A program made the translations under genes and the position numbers. From NCBI GenBank assembly GCA_037693485.1, contig CM075346.1:106374501-106438500 (forward strand): a stretch of DNA of 64,000 nucleotides, in the 5' to 3' direction. The stretch is from Kitagawia praeruptora (Eukaryota > Streptophyta > Magnoliopsida > Apiales > Apiaceae). Positions 21,792-33,900 of this stretch are shown piece after piece; the stretch's first letter is position 1; each line of letters starts with the position of its first letter. The notes below the pieces were generated by a model. That model worked only from the letters and a program-made list of their open reading frames with translations. It did not search any database and was not told the DNA's origin.

Positions 21792-22200
21792 CACCATAAA
21801 CAGCCTATGGTAACACCAAAACAATGTTACAGCATGTACATTATATGTTACCTTAGGCTCAAAAAGTAGCTAAGGTAACATTTTCTGGTGATAGCTCTCA
21901 GTATGTTGCCTTAGGTGTCTAAAGTAACATCTTTGATCCCTAAGGTAACATGCAATTTTATGTTACCGTAGCTTGCTATAGTAACAAAAGTGAGGTCTAC
22001 AGCAACTTAAAATAAATGTTACCTTAGAGGCTTAGATTTTTTTAAAAACAGTGGGGCCCACCATGATCCCACTGTGGACCCCACTATTTGAGACACTTTT
22101 ATTGACAACATTGATTGATGTAGTGCAAAATTTTTTTTTTGGTTACATTAGCTTTTTTTAGCAACATTTCCATTAGCTAATGCAACATCTTTTCGAGAAA
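21792..22200. repeat. Left end and subterminal repeats of element E
   Basis: About ten copies of GGTAACA / TGTTACC words in both orientations lie within about 250 bases of the end. In CACTA elements such motifs bind transposase. Bases 22200-22420 are AT-rich with no gene seen. Confidence 0.7.
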
Positions 22201-22649
22201 AAATTGAAAAAATTGCCCATACATATTATGCATCCCAAATTAAATATCTTGTTCATTCCAAATCCACATTACATAATTCATATAATCTAGATGTAAAAAT
22301 GATTACAAAAGACTATGGATAGTCTTATAAGTACAAGAAAAAAAAAATAATTATGATCCATCTATTTATAAATTCTGATATATATTTGTACTTAATACCG
22401 GAGGTGATCTTCCATAGTGTCTTACTTTATCTAAATTCTCAATATTTTTGGAGTAAGTGTTGGCTGAAATATGATTTATAAATATTTCAAATCTATTGCA
22501 TATGTTGAAAATCATATTTTCATTAACTTAAAATTTCTATGAAATTTTGAGAAAATCACTATTTAATTTGCTAGGATATTCTTCAATGAATATGTCTGGT
22601 AAATTTTAAAAGATAGTGAAAATCAAATTTTTATGAGTGATGGGTATAG

Positions 22650-23053
22650 TTCGATAAGTCAGACTTCTCGAATGATTCACTATTCGACATCTCTAACAAG
22701 TCTCATTAGAGTACTCTTGAGTTCTCGAATAGAGCCTTTCTGAGATATCGAATAGAGGTATTCTTGACTTCTCGAATATAGTAACTGAGTTCTCGAATGA
22801 TTGAGTTCTCGAACACTATATTTGAGTTCTCGAATCATTTGAAAAGGCTGAATTCTCGCTGAATATTAACCGATTTTGGACTTTTGTCTAAAAGTTTAAT
22901 TCACTCATAAAAACACATTTTATTTAATTTAGAATTATTTCTGAGTTAGATAACTGCCAGCTGTGAGTTTCTATCTGCTTGAGTTATCGATTAAGCATTT
23001 CTTGACTTCTCGAATAGTTGTTTTCTACTTCTCGAATGCCTGACTTGTCGATA
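22650..23053. promoter_or_regulatory. Second TTCnnGAA array upstream of the post-pol ORF
   Basis: About eight TTCTCGAA words (GACTTCTCGAAT, GAGTTCTCGAAT) lie 175-580 bases before the ATG at 23228. Most are the reverse complement of the LTR words. The same array lies at 34251-34654 before the second ORF copy. They could promote a separate transcript for the ORF. Confidence 0.5.
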
Positions 23054-23227
23054 CAAACTTTCATCTAATCGACAATTCAAGTACTTCATACTTATACAAA
23101 TCCACATCTATTCGATTCATTTCATTCGATTTCTCAAGCATCTACACTCTCTAAACCCCTGAAACCCTAGCTACGAAAAGCCAAATTTCTTCTTCAACCT
23201 TCAATTTTCTCTCTCTCTTCTACACAA

Positions 23228-26200
23228 ATGGCAACAGTAAAGTTCAACACCAACTTCATCGCTCTCACTAGTGATGTTGAAGCACCCAATGCCAATTTCA
23301 AGTGCTTTGTGAAGTGGATGGCTGAGTCATACATCAAGGATGCACTCTCTGCCAACCCAACTCTGTATCTAGATATCCTGGAACAGTTTTGGGGTACTGC
23401 TATTGTGGAGGTTGTAGCCCTGGAAAACGCAATCACTTCATATATCATCTACTGCAAGATTCAAGATAAGGAAATCACTATCACTCCTACAGACATGAAT
23501 CAAGCACTGGGCCTACAACAAGAGTCATTTGACAGACTGGCCACAAATGCAGAGTTAGAGGAATTCTTTGAGTTCATCAACTACTCAGATGGGATCAATC
23601 TTGGAAAGCTAAACAGAAAGAATCTGAGAAAGGAGTGGAGCTATGTGTTTGCAACTCTTCTTCAAGTCTTCACTGCCAGGAAATCAAGCTTTGATCAAAT
23701 CAGTGCACCTGTGCAGCAAATTGGCTATGCATTGGCCTATGGAAAGAAGATAGATGTTGGCCAAATCATCCTCCAAGAACTATATGGAAGACTTGGTAAG
23801 AACACAACCAAGAGAGGTACTGATATTTTCTTCCCTCGCTTTATTCAATCTGTACTTAATTTTAAGAATGCTTCATTGATTGAATTGCCTGGGATTGATA
23901 AAAATAGAATAGGCTATCCTCAGTCCATGACCAAACTCATTTTTGGTAATTTGGAGACTAGGAATGATGTGGATGTAAGACTAAACATAACTCCCCATAT
24001 GGAGAGTTTGTTTAGAACTTATCCCCACAACATGCCAACATTTGATGCAAAATCTAAGTTAGCACAGCCCAAGCAAGTAGAACAAAATGCTAACCCAGGG
24101 CCTGCTAACCAACCCTCTCAACCAAACACTCTACCACACACTGAGCCAACTGCACCATCCTCTCAAAAGGGTGATGTTAGTAAAAAGAAGAGAAAGGAAG
24201 TAATATCTGCACCATTAAATATACTATCTGAAGCAGCATTAGCTGTTGAATTAGGGCTAGAAAGTGAGGAACCTGAGTCACCCTTAAAAAAGCCAAAGAA
24301 GAAGAAAACTAAGACCACCTCTTCAGTCACACAAATGGCTGAAGTTGTAAAATCAGGGGCACACAGCTCACTAGGTGTATTCTCTCAACAGGGTGCACCT
24401 ATAGAATCAAGCATCCTCCCCAATGCACCTTCTTGTACAGAGTCAGCACATGGGAGTGATAAGGCTGGCACTACACTGAGTGGAGAGCACATCACATTTG
24501 AAACTCCCTCTATCTCTCAGAGGGAGTTGCCAAAATCTACTCTAAAACACACTTCTCTTCCAGAATCTTCATCACAAATTTCTTTGGAGCCTGTAATTCA
24601 AGCAATTGAAGAGCAAGGCATTGATCACCAAGAATCCTTTTCTCTTGGTGAGCCAATGGACTCAAGTGACTTAGTGCATGACACTTTGCTCACCACCCAG
24701 GACCCACATTTAGATGGTGAGGGAATGCATGCTGGGGCATATCCTAATGACACCATCACAAACACAGAGGTTCCACTAGTTTTTACTAGAGACTCTGTGC
24801 TTGTGTCAACTGCTGGTGTAACTCATCCCACTTCTGTGGTGACACCAGCAGTAGAGTCAATCCATCCGGTTATAGAAGTTGCATCTGTAACTGAGGAGTC
24901 TAGCTTGCCTAGCTCTAGCTCTGACTTTATGTCACAATGGCTGAAGCCTGTGCAACATGACAGTGCTTCAGGATCAGGGTCTGTTCCACAAACATTGACG
25001 GTTGAAGCACTCCAAAGCTTAATTGTGGATCAGATTCCTGAGTTTGTAAAGATAGCTCAGAACCTTGTCACCTCCAATATCCCTAATCCAGACTATGAGG
25101 CCATCTTACTATGCCATAGGGATGATGTGGAGATGCAGAAGGTCAAGATTATTGATGATGCTGAGAGAGATGGCAATGTAGATGCCTGGATGCAAGGAAA
25201 GAATGATATAACTCTCAGTGAAGCACTTCAATATCTTAGAGAGGAATACATCACTTCACTGGGGTCCAATGCAAAATCCCTGTCTCCTGGTGAAGTGTAT
25301 GAAGCTGTCAATGATTCCTACAAGGGTTTCCTCAAGGCTGCACACTACCTTGGCAAGGGAGTCAAAACTGAAGTCAACAGGGTGTGTGACAAGACAGCCA
25401 CTTCAGTAGCAGAAGTCAAGAGGGCCTTTGATGCTAAATTTCCTCAACTGGATGGTGTGGTCAAAGATCTCAAACACTGCAACACCACCTGCACAAAGAT
25501 GGACAATGGCCTAGCCCTCCTCAAAGATACAGTCTCAGGCCTAGGCAGCAAATTTCAAAATCTATCTGATCAGACTACAGAGGCCAATGCCATGCTAAGG
25601 ACAATGTTCAAAAATCTTTATGGAGATAGGCTAGTGACTGAAGTCCCTGTGCATGAGCTGTCTAAGTATGAAGTGAAGAGGCTGCAGGATCAATCTTTAT
25701 CTGGTTTCAAGGCCAATGAGCTATTCACTAAGGTGAACACTCTTGAAAAGGAGGTGGCTACTCTCACTGAGTCAAATGCTCACCTTACAGACAAGGTTGC
25801 CCTTCTCCATGATCAGTTGGACACTCAAGCAACCACCACAGCTGTTGTCCTTCTGCATCAGCAATCCATGTTGGCAGCAATGATGAAGCACATGGGTCTC
25901 CCTCTACCTGAAGAATCTTTCAACCCACAGGTGATTTCTAAAGCCTCTGTGCCTGACAACAAGCCTAAGGGGGAGAAAAGGTCCAGGAACTCAAATCCAA
26001 AGGGGGAGAAACCTAAGGAGAAAGGCATAGAGATAAATGAGGGAGGTCATCACAGAGCACAATCTACAACCAATATGCCAGGCAAAGGCAAATCCAAAGT
26101 TGATGAGCCTCCTACCTTACTGCCAGTTGTTACTCTACCAACTGTGCACATTACTACTCCTGGTGGTCAAAAGCAATCCATAACTACCACAGTGGTTGCA

Positions 26201-27982
26201 GAGAGTATGCCTTCTGACAAACTTCCATCCTCCATGCCTAAGAGTGCCAAGCCTGTAGAAGTTAAAGTTGTTACTGAGGCCAAGCTACAAGAAGTTGCTA
26301 ACTCAAATGTCTATCATGATAAAGCCTTCTTGGAGTTTCTGAAAGCCACAAGGGAACAGGTTGGTGACAATCAGTTCTATCTGAGGGAGTTGAAGAAGCA
26401 GATTGATTACATCACTGTCATCCCTAGGAAAGTCAATAATCTATGGATCAAGGAGATAGTGATGATATCCAAATTAAAGATATGTCATCTAACATACAAG
26501 ACTCTACGAGAACTAAAACACTCAGAGATAGATGCTATACTTGAGCTTATTGAGAAGAACAATGAGAACAACAAAAGTCTGTTTGATGACTTGAGGAATG
26601 ACCAACCTTCAAGGCTACCAGAAGTGATCAAGAAACCATGGACAATCATCTATCAGTCTTGCACCAGAATTGAAAACATCAAGCAATTGGTCATTCCTCA
26701 TAATCTCACCTCTCGAAATCACAGACTGGTCATTGCTATCATTGATCAACTACAGAAGAAGGTTGGAGCCAGAAATGATGAAGAAATTGAAGCTCTGCAC
26801 ATTCTCAGATCTTTTATAGCAACTGGTGAACTTCCAGAGAATGCTCAACCTAGGAGAAATAAGGATGATGATTCTGAAGATATAAGTGATGGGAGGAGAA
26901 GACATCACAGGAGAGATAAGGGTGATGAAGACAAGAAGAAGAAGAAGAGTGACAAGGATAAGAAGAATGATGGTGACCAAGGCAAAATCTATGAGAGGAA
27001 GATTGGAAAACAGCAAGCCATGAACATTACTAATGACACTCCTACCACAACACAAGGCTCAATGTCTAGGGTGGATGTCACTGGTAATGATTCATCAAAA
27101 TCTACATCTCTGGCCTCTGCAAATGGTTTACTACCTCAAGAAGAGAAGGAGATTCAAGTCAAGAAACCATATGTGTGTTTCAAAAAGCAAACTGCTAATG
27201 GAACACTACTATGGTCAGCTAGCAAGGGTCACAAGTTACTGCCTGGCAATCATGTAAAGAAGATTAAAGTCAAACATGCTGCAAGAAGAGTGAAGCTATC
27301 CAAATCAAGAGCCCTAACAATCATTCCAGGATTGAAACTCCAGCCACTTGATGAAGACTTTGATGAAGAGCAACTGCAATTTCTAAGAGCTCAAAAGATA
27401 TGCTATGCTGCAATTGTGGATGACCACCTTGAGATCAAGTACACTGATGGGAGAGAAATGAAATTCAGACAAGGGGGTTGTCAACATTGGGGTAAATTGT
27501 ATGAGATAGAAAGAATCATTGCATTGCTGGACTCTAAAGACAAGGTGGAGAAAGTATGGGAGCTGGAATTGATTGACTTTGTGAAAATGAAGAGAGATTA
27601 TACTGAAAAAATGAGAAAGGGCTGCTATGAGAAGTGGTTAGAAAGGGAGAAAGAAATTGACAGACTGGAGATGGAAGCAGAAAAGCTAAGGGCAAAGGGA
27701 TTGTGTAGAGTTCAGTTTGATCCCTATGTGGTGAAGTATAGGAGAAGAAATGGAGACAATGTCAATATTAGAATGAACCTACTCAGTCACTATCCTGCCA
27801 ACATTCTGAAGCCAGTGCTTGAAGATTTCAAAAACTCTATCATGATTGAAGAATTGGATGCTATGGCAGAAATCATAAGAGCAATAGATGAGAATGCAAG
27901 AAAGGAGAAAGAAAGGAAACAGAAAGCATATGATGATCTACAAGCCAAAGCAATGGAGATACAATCAAATGAAAATGGCTAG
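23228..27982 (+). CDS. Element F post-pol ORF, intact copy (1584 aa)
   Basis: A 1584-aa open frame starting at the first ATG after a leader. Residues about 20-240 form a compact domain (FKCFVKWMAESYIKDALS, ILEQFWGTA, ITPTDMNQALGL). I associate its pattern with the ORF that follows pol in Copia elements of Asteraceae, from memory only. Residues about 280-620 are Ser/Thr/Pro-rich. Residues 700-870 look like coiled coils (VNTLEKEVATLTESNAHL). About 1221-1247 is a His/Arg/Lys/Asp cluster, and 1440-1580 is a charged helical C-terminus. No signal peptide, transmembrane segment or enzyme motif is visible, so it is not a typical envelope protein although it occupies that place. It is intact although this element copy lacks gag-pol. 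Function unknown. Confidence 0.85.
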   Translation: MATVKFNTNFIALTSDVEAPNANFKCFVKWMAESYIKDALSANPTLYLDILEQFWGTAIVEVVALENAITSYIIYCKIQDKEITITPTDMNQALGLQQESFDRLATNAELEEFFEFINYSDGINLGKLNRKNLRKEWSYVFATLLQVFTARKSSFDQISAPVQQIGYALAYGKKIDVGQIILQELYGRLGKNTTKRGTDIFFPRFIQSVLNFKNASLIELPGIDKNRIGYPQSMTKLIFGNLETRNDVDVRLNITPHMESLFRTYPHNMPTFDAKSKLAQPKQVEQNANPGPANQPSQPNTLPHTEPTAPSSQKGDVSKKKRKEVISAPLNILSEAALAVELGLESEEPESPLKKPKKKKTKTTSSVTQMAEVVKSGAHSSLGVFSQQGAPIESSILPNAPSCTESAHGSDKAGTTLSGEHITFETPSISQRELPKSTLKHTSLPESSSQISLEPVIQAIEEQGIDHQESFSLGEPMDSSDLVHDTLLTTQDPHLDGEGMHAGAYPNDTITNTEVPLVFTRDSVLVSTAGVTHPTSVVTPAVESIHPVIEVASVTEESSLPSSSSDFMSQWLKPVQHDSASGSGSVPQTLTVEALQSLIVDQIPEFVKIAQNLVTSNIPNPDYEAILLCHRDDVEMQKVKIIDDAERDGNVDAWMQGKNDITLSEALQYLREEYITSLGSNAKSLSPGEVYEAVNDSYKGFLKAAHYLGKGVKTEVNRVCDKTATSVAEVKRAFDAKFPQLDGVVKDLKHCNTTCTKMDNGLALLKDTVSGLGSKFQNLSDQTTEANAMLRTMFKNLYGDRLVTEVPVHELSKYEVKRLQDQSLSGFKANELFTKVNTLEKEVATLTESNAHLTDKVALLHDQLDTQATTTAVVLLHQQSMLAAMMKHMGLPLPEESFNPQVISKASVPDNKPKGEKRSRNSNPKGEKPKEKGIEINEGGHHRAQSTTNMPGKGKSKVDEPPTLLPVVTLPTVHITTPGGQKQSITTTVVAESMPSDKLPSSMPKSAKPVEVKVVTEAKLQEVANSNVYHDKAFLEFLKATREQVGDNQFYLRELKKQIDYITVIPRKVNNLWIKEIVMISKLKICHLTYKTLRELKHSEIDAILELIEKNNENNKSLFDDLRNDQPSRLPEVIKKPWTIIYQSCTRIENIKQLVIPHNLTSRNHRLVIAIIDQLQKKVGARNDEEIEALHILRSFIATGELPENAQPRRNKDDDSEDISDGRRRHHRRDKGDEDKKKKKSDKDKKNDGDQGKIYERKIGKQQAMNITNDTPTTTQGSMSRVDVTGNDSSKSTSLASANGLLPQEEKEIQVKKPYVCFKKQTANGTLLWSASKGHKLLPGNHVKKIKVKHAARRVKLSKSRALTIIPGLKLQPLDEDFDEEQLQFLRAQKICYAAIVDDHLEIKYTDGREMKFRQGGCQHWGKLYEIERIIALLDSKDKVEKVWELELIDFVKMKRDYTEKMRKGCYEKWLEREKEIDRLEMEAEKLRAKGLCRVQFDPYVVKYRRRNGDNVNIRMNLLSHYPANILKPVLEDFKNSIMIEELDAMAEIIRAIDENARKEKERKQKAYDDLQAKAMEIQSNENG

Positions 27983-28130
27983 TACCTCATCATACTGTAA
28001 GAGCATTTATCTTGTAATTCCATTTATGTGTTCAATCAGTATACATACCTGTACTTTTAAAGTCTTATCCTTATGTATGTTAGGCTTGTTATCAGACATG
28101 AAATTGTGACTAAGGGTCTCACTCACAATT
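27983..28130 (+). other. Spacer between post-pol ORF and PPT of F
   Basis: Short untranslated stretch; nothing else seen. It corresponds to 39584-39731. Confidence 0.6.
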
Positions 28131-28140
28131 TGGGGGAGAT
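28131..28140 (+). other. Polypurine tract of the truncated F copy
   Basis: TGGGGGAGAT immediately before the LTR start. The same tract precedes the 3' LTR at 39732-39741. It shows that 28141 is an authentic LTR start. Confidence 0.88.
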
Positions 28141-29429
28141 TGTTAGTTACAGAGGCATGCCTGTACACATCTAATAACAAGCCTAATTGTTTGTAATGCT
28201 TTGCATTACCTACATGACCTCTTAACTGAGGGAACCTCTAGTTGTAGAGTTTCTGTTTGTATTGTACTTGTAGTAGGCATCAAATCCTAGTTGTGTAATT
28301 GTACAAATAGAGTCTAGAATAATGCTTGAAAGAAGTTCCAAGGTTCATGCCTCAAGCAAGGAGTTAAAGACTGTCAAATAATCACAGTTGGGATTTGAAG
28401 AAATGAAGAATTTGCCTAAGTACCAATTCGAGAAGTATATTTGTCTATTCGAGAAGTCCAGCATTCGAGAAGTCAGGGATTCGATATCTCAAGACACTAT
28501 TCAATATCTCTGAATACACTGTTCGATATCTCATTCGATATCTCAGATATTCGATATGTCTACTACTCTATTCGAGAACTCAAGAAGTCAACAAGTCAAG
28601 ATGGTATTCGAGTTCTCAAAGAGTCAACAAGTCAAAGTTCCATTCGATATCTCAAGGACTCAGAAAGCTATTCGATATCTCGAGGATTCGATAAGTCAAA
28701 TGTTCTATTCGACAACTCAAGGAATCCTGATGGAAAAGAGCTATTCGAGAAGTGGTTCGATATGTCAATATAACAGTATTCGAGAACTCAGAGTTATCGA
28801 TCAAGTCAATTCTAGTTCTCGAATCACTTACTTAGTCACTTCTCGAATACATTCTTGGAGACAAAATACTGAAGGAATTGTACAAGTAAGAAACCTGCAA
28901 CAAGCCAATGCACTTTATGGACCACAATCTGTAACGTGCTCTGGAAAGCCTACAAGGAAGCTTGGAGAGATATAGAAGAGACAAGGAGCTAAAGAAGTGG
29001 ATCTAAACAGGCTTTGCAAAGTCAAATCTGTAACCGTTTGGACACTTACTCAAAAAGGATAGACAGACTAGAAAGTAATTTGTTTAGCTACCTTATTTGC
29101 AGTAAGTAGGCTGTATCCATGTTCTATAAGGACACAGCCTCACTTCATAACTTAGTAACTTTTTGCGAGTCAAGTTTTTCATACACTGTAAGCTATATCT
29201 CTTTGAGAAAAACGAAGCTGAGAATACTTTCATTTGTATTCACAGATTGTAGCAACCTTTATCTAATAATACATTAGATTAAAGTGATATTGTGTTCTGT
29301 GTTGTTCTTTATCTGCATATACATCTCTGCACACACAACACTTGTTTGCTACACAGACTCAAGGCACGAAAAGTTCAAGAATCCATTCACCCCCCCTCTG
29401 TATTCTTTCTTTGTGTTCAATACTCAACA
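28141..29429 (+). repeat. Element F LTR (middle; 5' LTR of the full copy)
   Basis: Starts TGTTAGTTAC directly after the PPT (TTGGGGGAGAT) and ends ACTCAACA two bases before the primer site. A C7 run near the end and a dense array of TTCGAGAA-type motifs (28427-28850) are visible. Confidence 0.93.
28427..28850. promoter_or_regulatory. Array of TTCnnGAA-type motifs in element F LTR
   Basis: At least eight TTCnnGAA words (mostly TTCGAGAA) lie in a region with about twenty ATTCGA-headed 12-mers (consensus ATTCGANAWSTC). TTCnnGAA is the core of heat-shock elements. Such clusters drive heat-responsive transcription of the Arabidopsis ONSEN Copia family, which is established knowledge. Function here is inferred. 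The array also lies at 40028-40450 in the other LTR. Confidence 0.55.
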
Positions 29430-29431
29430 AG

Positions 29432-29443
29432 TGGTATCAGAGC
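29432..29443 (+). other. Primer binding site of element F (initiator tRNA-Met)
   Basis: TGGTATCAGAGC, two bases after the LTR end. Confidence 0.92.
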
Positions 29444-29474
29444 GAGCTGTTTATTCAAAAACAGAAAAACGATC

Positions 29475-30950
29475 ATGAGTTCGAATACACCAAAGACTAC
29501 AAGAACGGTGAAGGTCCCTAAGTTTGACAAAGAAAACTTCAACCTCTGGAAGATAAAGATGATGTTGTTCATTAAAGCCTCTCATCCCTTGTATCCTGAG
29601 ATTCTCAAGAATGGTCCTTTTGTTCCACAACAAGAGATACCAGAAAAGACTGTTGGAACCACAACTATCCCAAGATCTTATGAGGCCAAGGATCCATCAA
29701 AATGGACAGAATCAGAAAGGGAGAAGGTTGCTCTTGACAGCCACCTCATGCTGCTTATCATTGATTCCATGGACATGTCAATGTTTGCAAACATTGCATC
29801 ATGTACGTCTGCTAAAGTGATGTGGGATCACATTGAGGTGTTGTGTGAAGGGACTGATGAGGTTAAGGAAAACAAGAAACAGATACTGGTCACACAATAT
29901 GAAGCTTTCATGGCACAGCCCAAGGAAAGCATCACTGAAATGTTTGAAAGGTTTCACAAGCTAGTTACTGAGTTGCAGATGAATGGCAAGGTTTACAGCA
30001 CCAAGGAGTTAAATATGAAATTTCTGTTATCTTCACCAAATCATCTAGAGCAAAGAGTCATTTCTCTAAGGGAGAGAGATTTGAACAAAGTCACCTATGA
30101 TGTGCTCTATGGAGTCCTAAAGACTCATGAACTTGAGTTGCTTCAGAAAAGGGCTATCCAAGCCAACCAAGGTAGAATGATAAACACATCATGTGCCTTG
30201 ATTGTCAACAAATCCATTCTGGACCTAGAAGCATCTACAAGTTAGCTAAGGATAGAGGAGGTAGCAGATGATGAAGAAATTGAAGCTGGGGTGAGTGAGC
30301 CTGTTGAGGAAAAGGAGGAGGAAGAAGAAGAGTTTTACACTCTGGAAGAACTTGATGGGATGGAAAACACTTCATATGCTTTCATGGCCAGAAAATTTCC
30401 AAACATCAGATTTAAAAGAAATCAACCCTTCAAACCCAAACCTCAAAACCATTCAGTCAACAAGAACAAGGCACCTGTGAAACCAAACATGAATAAATTC
30501 AAAACCAGTTATGTGGATAGGTCATCTGTAAGGTGCTATAGATGCAATGACCTAGGGCATTTTGCCAGTGAATGCAAGAAGCCTAAAAAGAAGGATAGAG
30601 ATTATCTTGAGCTCGAAGCTAAGTATGAGGCCCTTCTGAAAAAGCAGACACAAGGTAAGGCCTACATAGCTGAAGGGAAGTGTTGGGATGATTCTGAGAG
30701 TGATGGAGAGGAACAAGAATTCTGCAATTATGCCTTGATGGCCAACTCCAAGGATGACTCATCTCCATCTGATTCTCAGGGCAAAGAAAGTGAAAAGAAG
30801 GTCATGTGGATTTTGGACAGTGGATGCTCAAATCATATGACTGGTGATATGGCCTTGCTATCACAGTATGAGGAAAAGGCTGGCCCAATTGTTGCTTTTG
30901 GAGATGACAGCTTGGGTAACACATTGGGATATGGCAAGTTGTAGCACTAG
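29475..30950 (+). pseudogene. Element F gag and protease, interrupted
   Basis: ATG at 29475 opens a Copia Gag (KFDKENFNLWKIKMMLFI, then a UBN2-type core to about residue 220). An in-frame TAG at 30243-30245 breaks it; the same frame continues with an acidic stretch, a CX2CX4HX4C knuckle (C-Y-R-C...H-F-A-S-E-C, about 30535-30575) and the protease motif DSGCSNHMTG (about 30816-30845). The frame ends in TAG at 30942-30944, where a frameshift or deletion follows. Confidence 0.9.
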
Positions 30951-33900
30951 TCAAGGGGCTCAAGCATAATCTGCTAAGTGTTGGTCAGTTTACTGATAGA
31001 GGATTCAAAGTGAATTTTGACAAAGATGAATGTTTGATCACCCACAAGAAGACTGGTGATTTTGCTCTATCTGGAGTAAGGAATGGAAGCCTGTTTGTAG
31101 CCAATATGGACTCTGCAAACAAGGACAAAATTTGTTGCTTTTACTCAAAAGCATCAAATGAAGATTGTTGGCTGTGGCACAAGAAACTATCACACCTGAA
31201 CTTCAAGGCCATTAATTCTCTAGTCAAAAGAGAGTTAGTAAGAGGCATGCCCACACTTGAATTCTGCCAAGAAGGAGTGTGTGAGGCTTGTCAAAAAGGA
31301 AAAATGAAAAGATCAAGCCACAAGTCAAAGACAGTGACATCAATAACCAAGCCATTACAACTCATTCATATGGATTTGTTTGGGCCTGTCAACATTATGT
31401 CACTTGGAAGAAAGAAGTATGCCTGGTAATGGTTGATGATTTTTCAAGGTATACATGGGTGGAATTTCTGGCATCAAAAGATGAGGCTCCACAAGTAATT
31501 ATTGAGCATATAAAGAAAGTTGACAAGGAAGCAAAGGTAAACAATGCAAGTGTGATTGCACTGAGAAGTGATAATGGAACAGAGTTCAGAAATGCCATAC
31601 TCGAAGCTTTCTGTAAAGAGAATGGTATTTCTCAGCAATTCTCAGCTCCAAGGACTCCACAACAAAATGGAGTTGTTGAGAGAAAGAATAGAACTCTAAT
31701 TGAGGCTGCTAGAACAATGTTACTTGATGCAAAAATGCCTACATGTTTTTGGGCTGAGGCTGTGAGTACTGCATGCTACATTCAGAACAGAACCCTCATC
31801 AACAAAAACACTGGAAAGACACCTTACAACTTGATGACTGGAAAGAAGCCTACTCTAAAGTATGTTCATACTTTTGGAAGCAAATGCTTTGTATTAAAGG
31901 ATAACTCTGAATATGTTGGAAAATTTGATGCAAAAGCATTTGAAGGAATTTTTCTTGGCTATTCTATGGAAAGAATTGCATACAAGGTTTATGTCATAAG
32001 TCAAAAGAAAGTTATGGAAAGCACAGATGTAACATTTGATGACAGCAAACTACCTGGACTAGAAGAAGCCAATGATGAAGACAAAGATCCATTGAGGTTT
32101 GATAATCTAGATGATTCTGATGAAGAGATTGAAACTGGAGTTGAAACTCAAGCTCAACAAACTCAAGTGAATAATGATACAAGAGAAGAATTTGTGCCAA
32201 TCGATAGTGGAGAAACAAGCATCCAAGACACACCTGTGAGTAATGGCAACTTCACAGGGGGAGGAAATGAGGATGACCATGATGTGGATGATGAAGCAAC
32301 ATCAAGAATGAGAAGTCAGGCTGAACACTCGAGGAAATAGGATAGATCACACACTGCAGAGCAAATCATTGGAGATCCTAATGCAGGAGTAAGGACTAGG
32401 AGAGCAACTCAAAATGAGTGCCTCTATGGGTGTTTTCTATCATAAGTTGAGCCTAAGAAACTTGATGATGCACTGTTGGATCCAGATTGGATTATTGCTA
32501 TGCAAGAGGAGTTGAATCAATTTGAAAGGAACAAAATATGGGAACTTGTGCCTGCACCAAAGAATAGAACCATTGTTGGAACAAAATGGGTTCTGAAGAA
32601 TAAGATGGATGAAGATGGTGTAATAATAAGAAACAAAGCAAGGTTGATTGCAAAAGGATACTCTCAACAGGAAGGCATTGATTATGATGAGACATTTGCC
32701 CCTGTTGCTAGATTGGAAGCCATTAGAATATTCTTGGCATTTGCTGCTCATTCAAACTTTAAAGTTTATCAAATGGATGTCAAGAGTGCATTTCTAAATG
32801 GAGAGTTGGAAGAAGAGGTTTATGTGCAACAACCACCTGGCTTTGAGGATCCACATTTCCCAGAATTTGTCTGCAGATTGCTTAAGGCACTGTATGGACT
32901 TAAGCAAGCTCCAAGAGCATGGTATGATACTTTATCACAATTTCTTCTTGAAAATCAATTCACTAGAGGCACATTGGACAAGACACTGTTTTACAAGAAG
33001 CATGGTGATGATATTATCCTAGTCCAAATTTATGTGGATGATATCATTTTTGGGTCTACATGATGAGAAGCTATGTGAGAAATTTTCCAAACTCATGCAG
33101 AGCAGATATGAGATGAGTATGATGGGAGAGTTGACATTCTTTCTTGGGTTGCAAGTCAGTCAAAGGAAGGATGGTATCTTTATCAGTCAGACCAAATACA
33201 TCAAGGATCTATTGAAGAAGTTTGACTTGGAAGACTGCTCACCTGCAAAGACACCCATGGCCACTGCAACTAAGTTGGATGAAGATGCTAAAGGCAAGAA
33301 AGTAGATATCTCTGTCTACAGAGGCATGGTTGGTTCTCTACTCTACCTCACTGCAAGTAGGCCAGACATCATGTTTGCTACATGTCTATGTGCTAGATTT
33401 CAATCAAATCCAAAGGAATCACATTTGATTGTAATAAAAAGGATCTTTAGATATCTGAAGGGCACTCCAAACTTGGGCTTATGGTATCCTAAGGACACAG
33501 GGTTCAATCTGGTTGGCTATTCTGATGCTGATTATGCTGGATGCAGAGTGGATAGGAAAAGCACCTCAGGAAGCTGCCAGTTTCTTGGACAAAGGTTAGT
33601 TTCTTGGTATAGCAAGAAGCAACAATCTGTGTCAACTTTTACAGCTGAGGCTGAATACATAGCTGCTGGAAGTTGCTGTGCTCAAGTGCTTTGGATTAGA
33701 AATCAACTTAAAGATTATGGACTTGTGTTGGAAAGAATTCCAATCATGTGTGACAACACAAGTGCAATCTCTATAGTTGCCAATCCTGTCAATCATTCTA
33801 GAACAAAGCACATTGACATCAGATATCATTTCATAAGAGAACATGCAACTAATGGAACCATTGAGTTGCATTATGTCTCTATAGATAAACAACTAGCTGA

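Noticed and set aside
28441..28975. Ser/Arg-rich open frames in the F LTR (also 40042-40576)
   Set aside because: They are the translation of the ATTCGA motif array in non-coding LTR, with two overlapping frames and no domain.
22421..29429. 7-kb LTRs containing a gene
   Set aside because: The internal PPT at 28131, LTR start at 28141 and primer site at 29432 show that only 28141-29429 is LTR; the rest is internal sequence of a truncated tandem copy.
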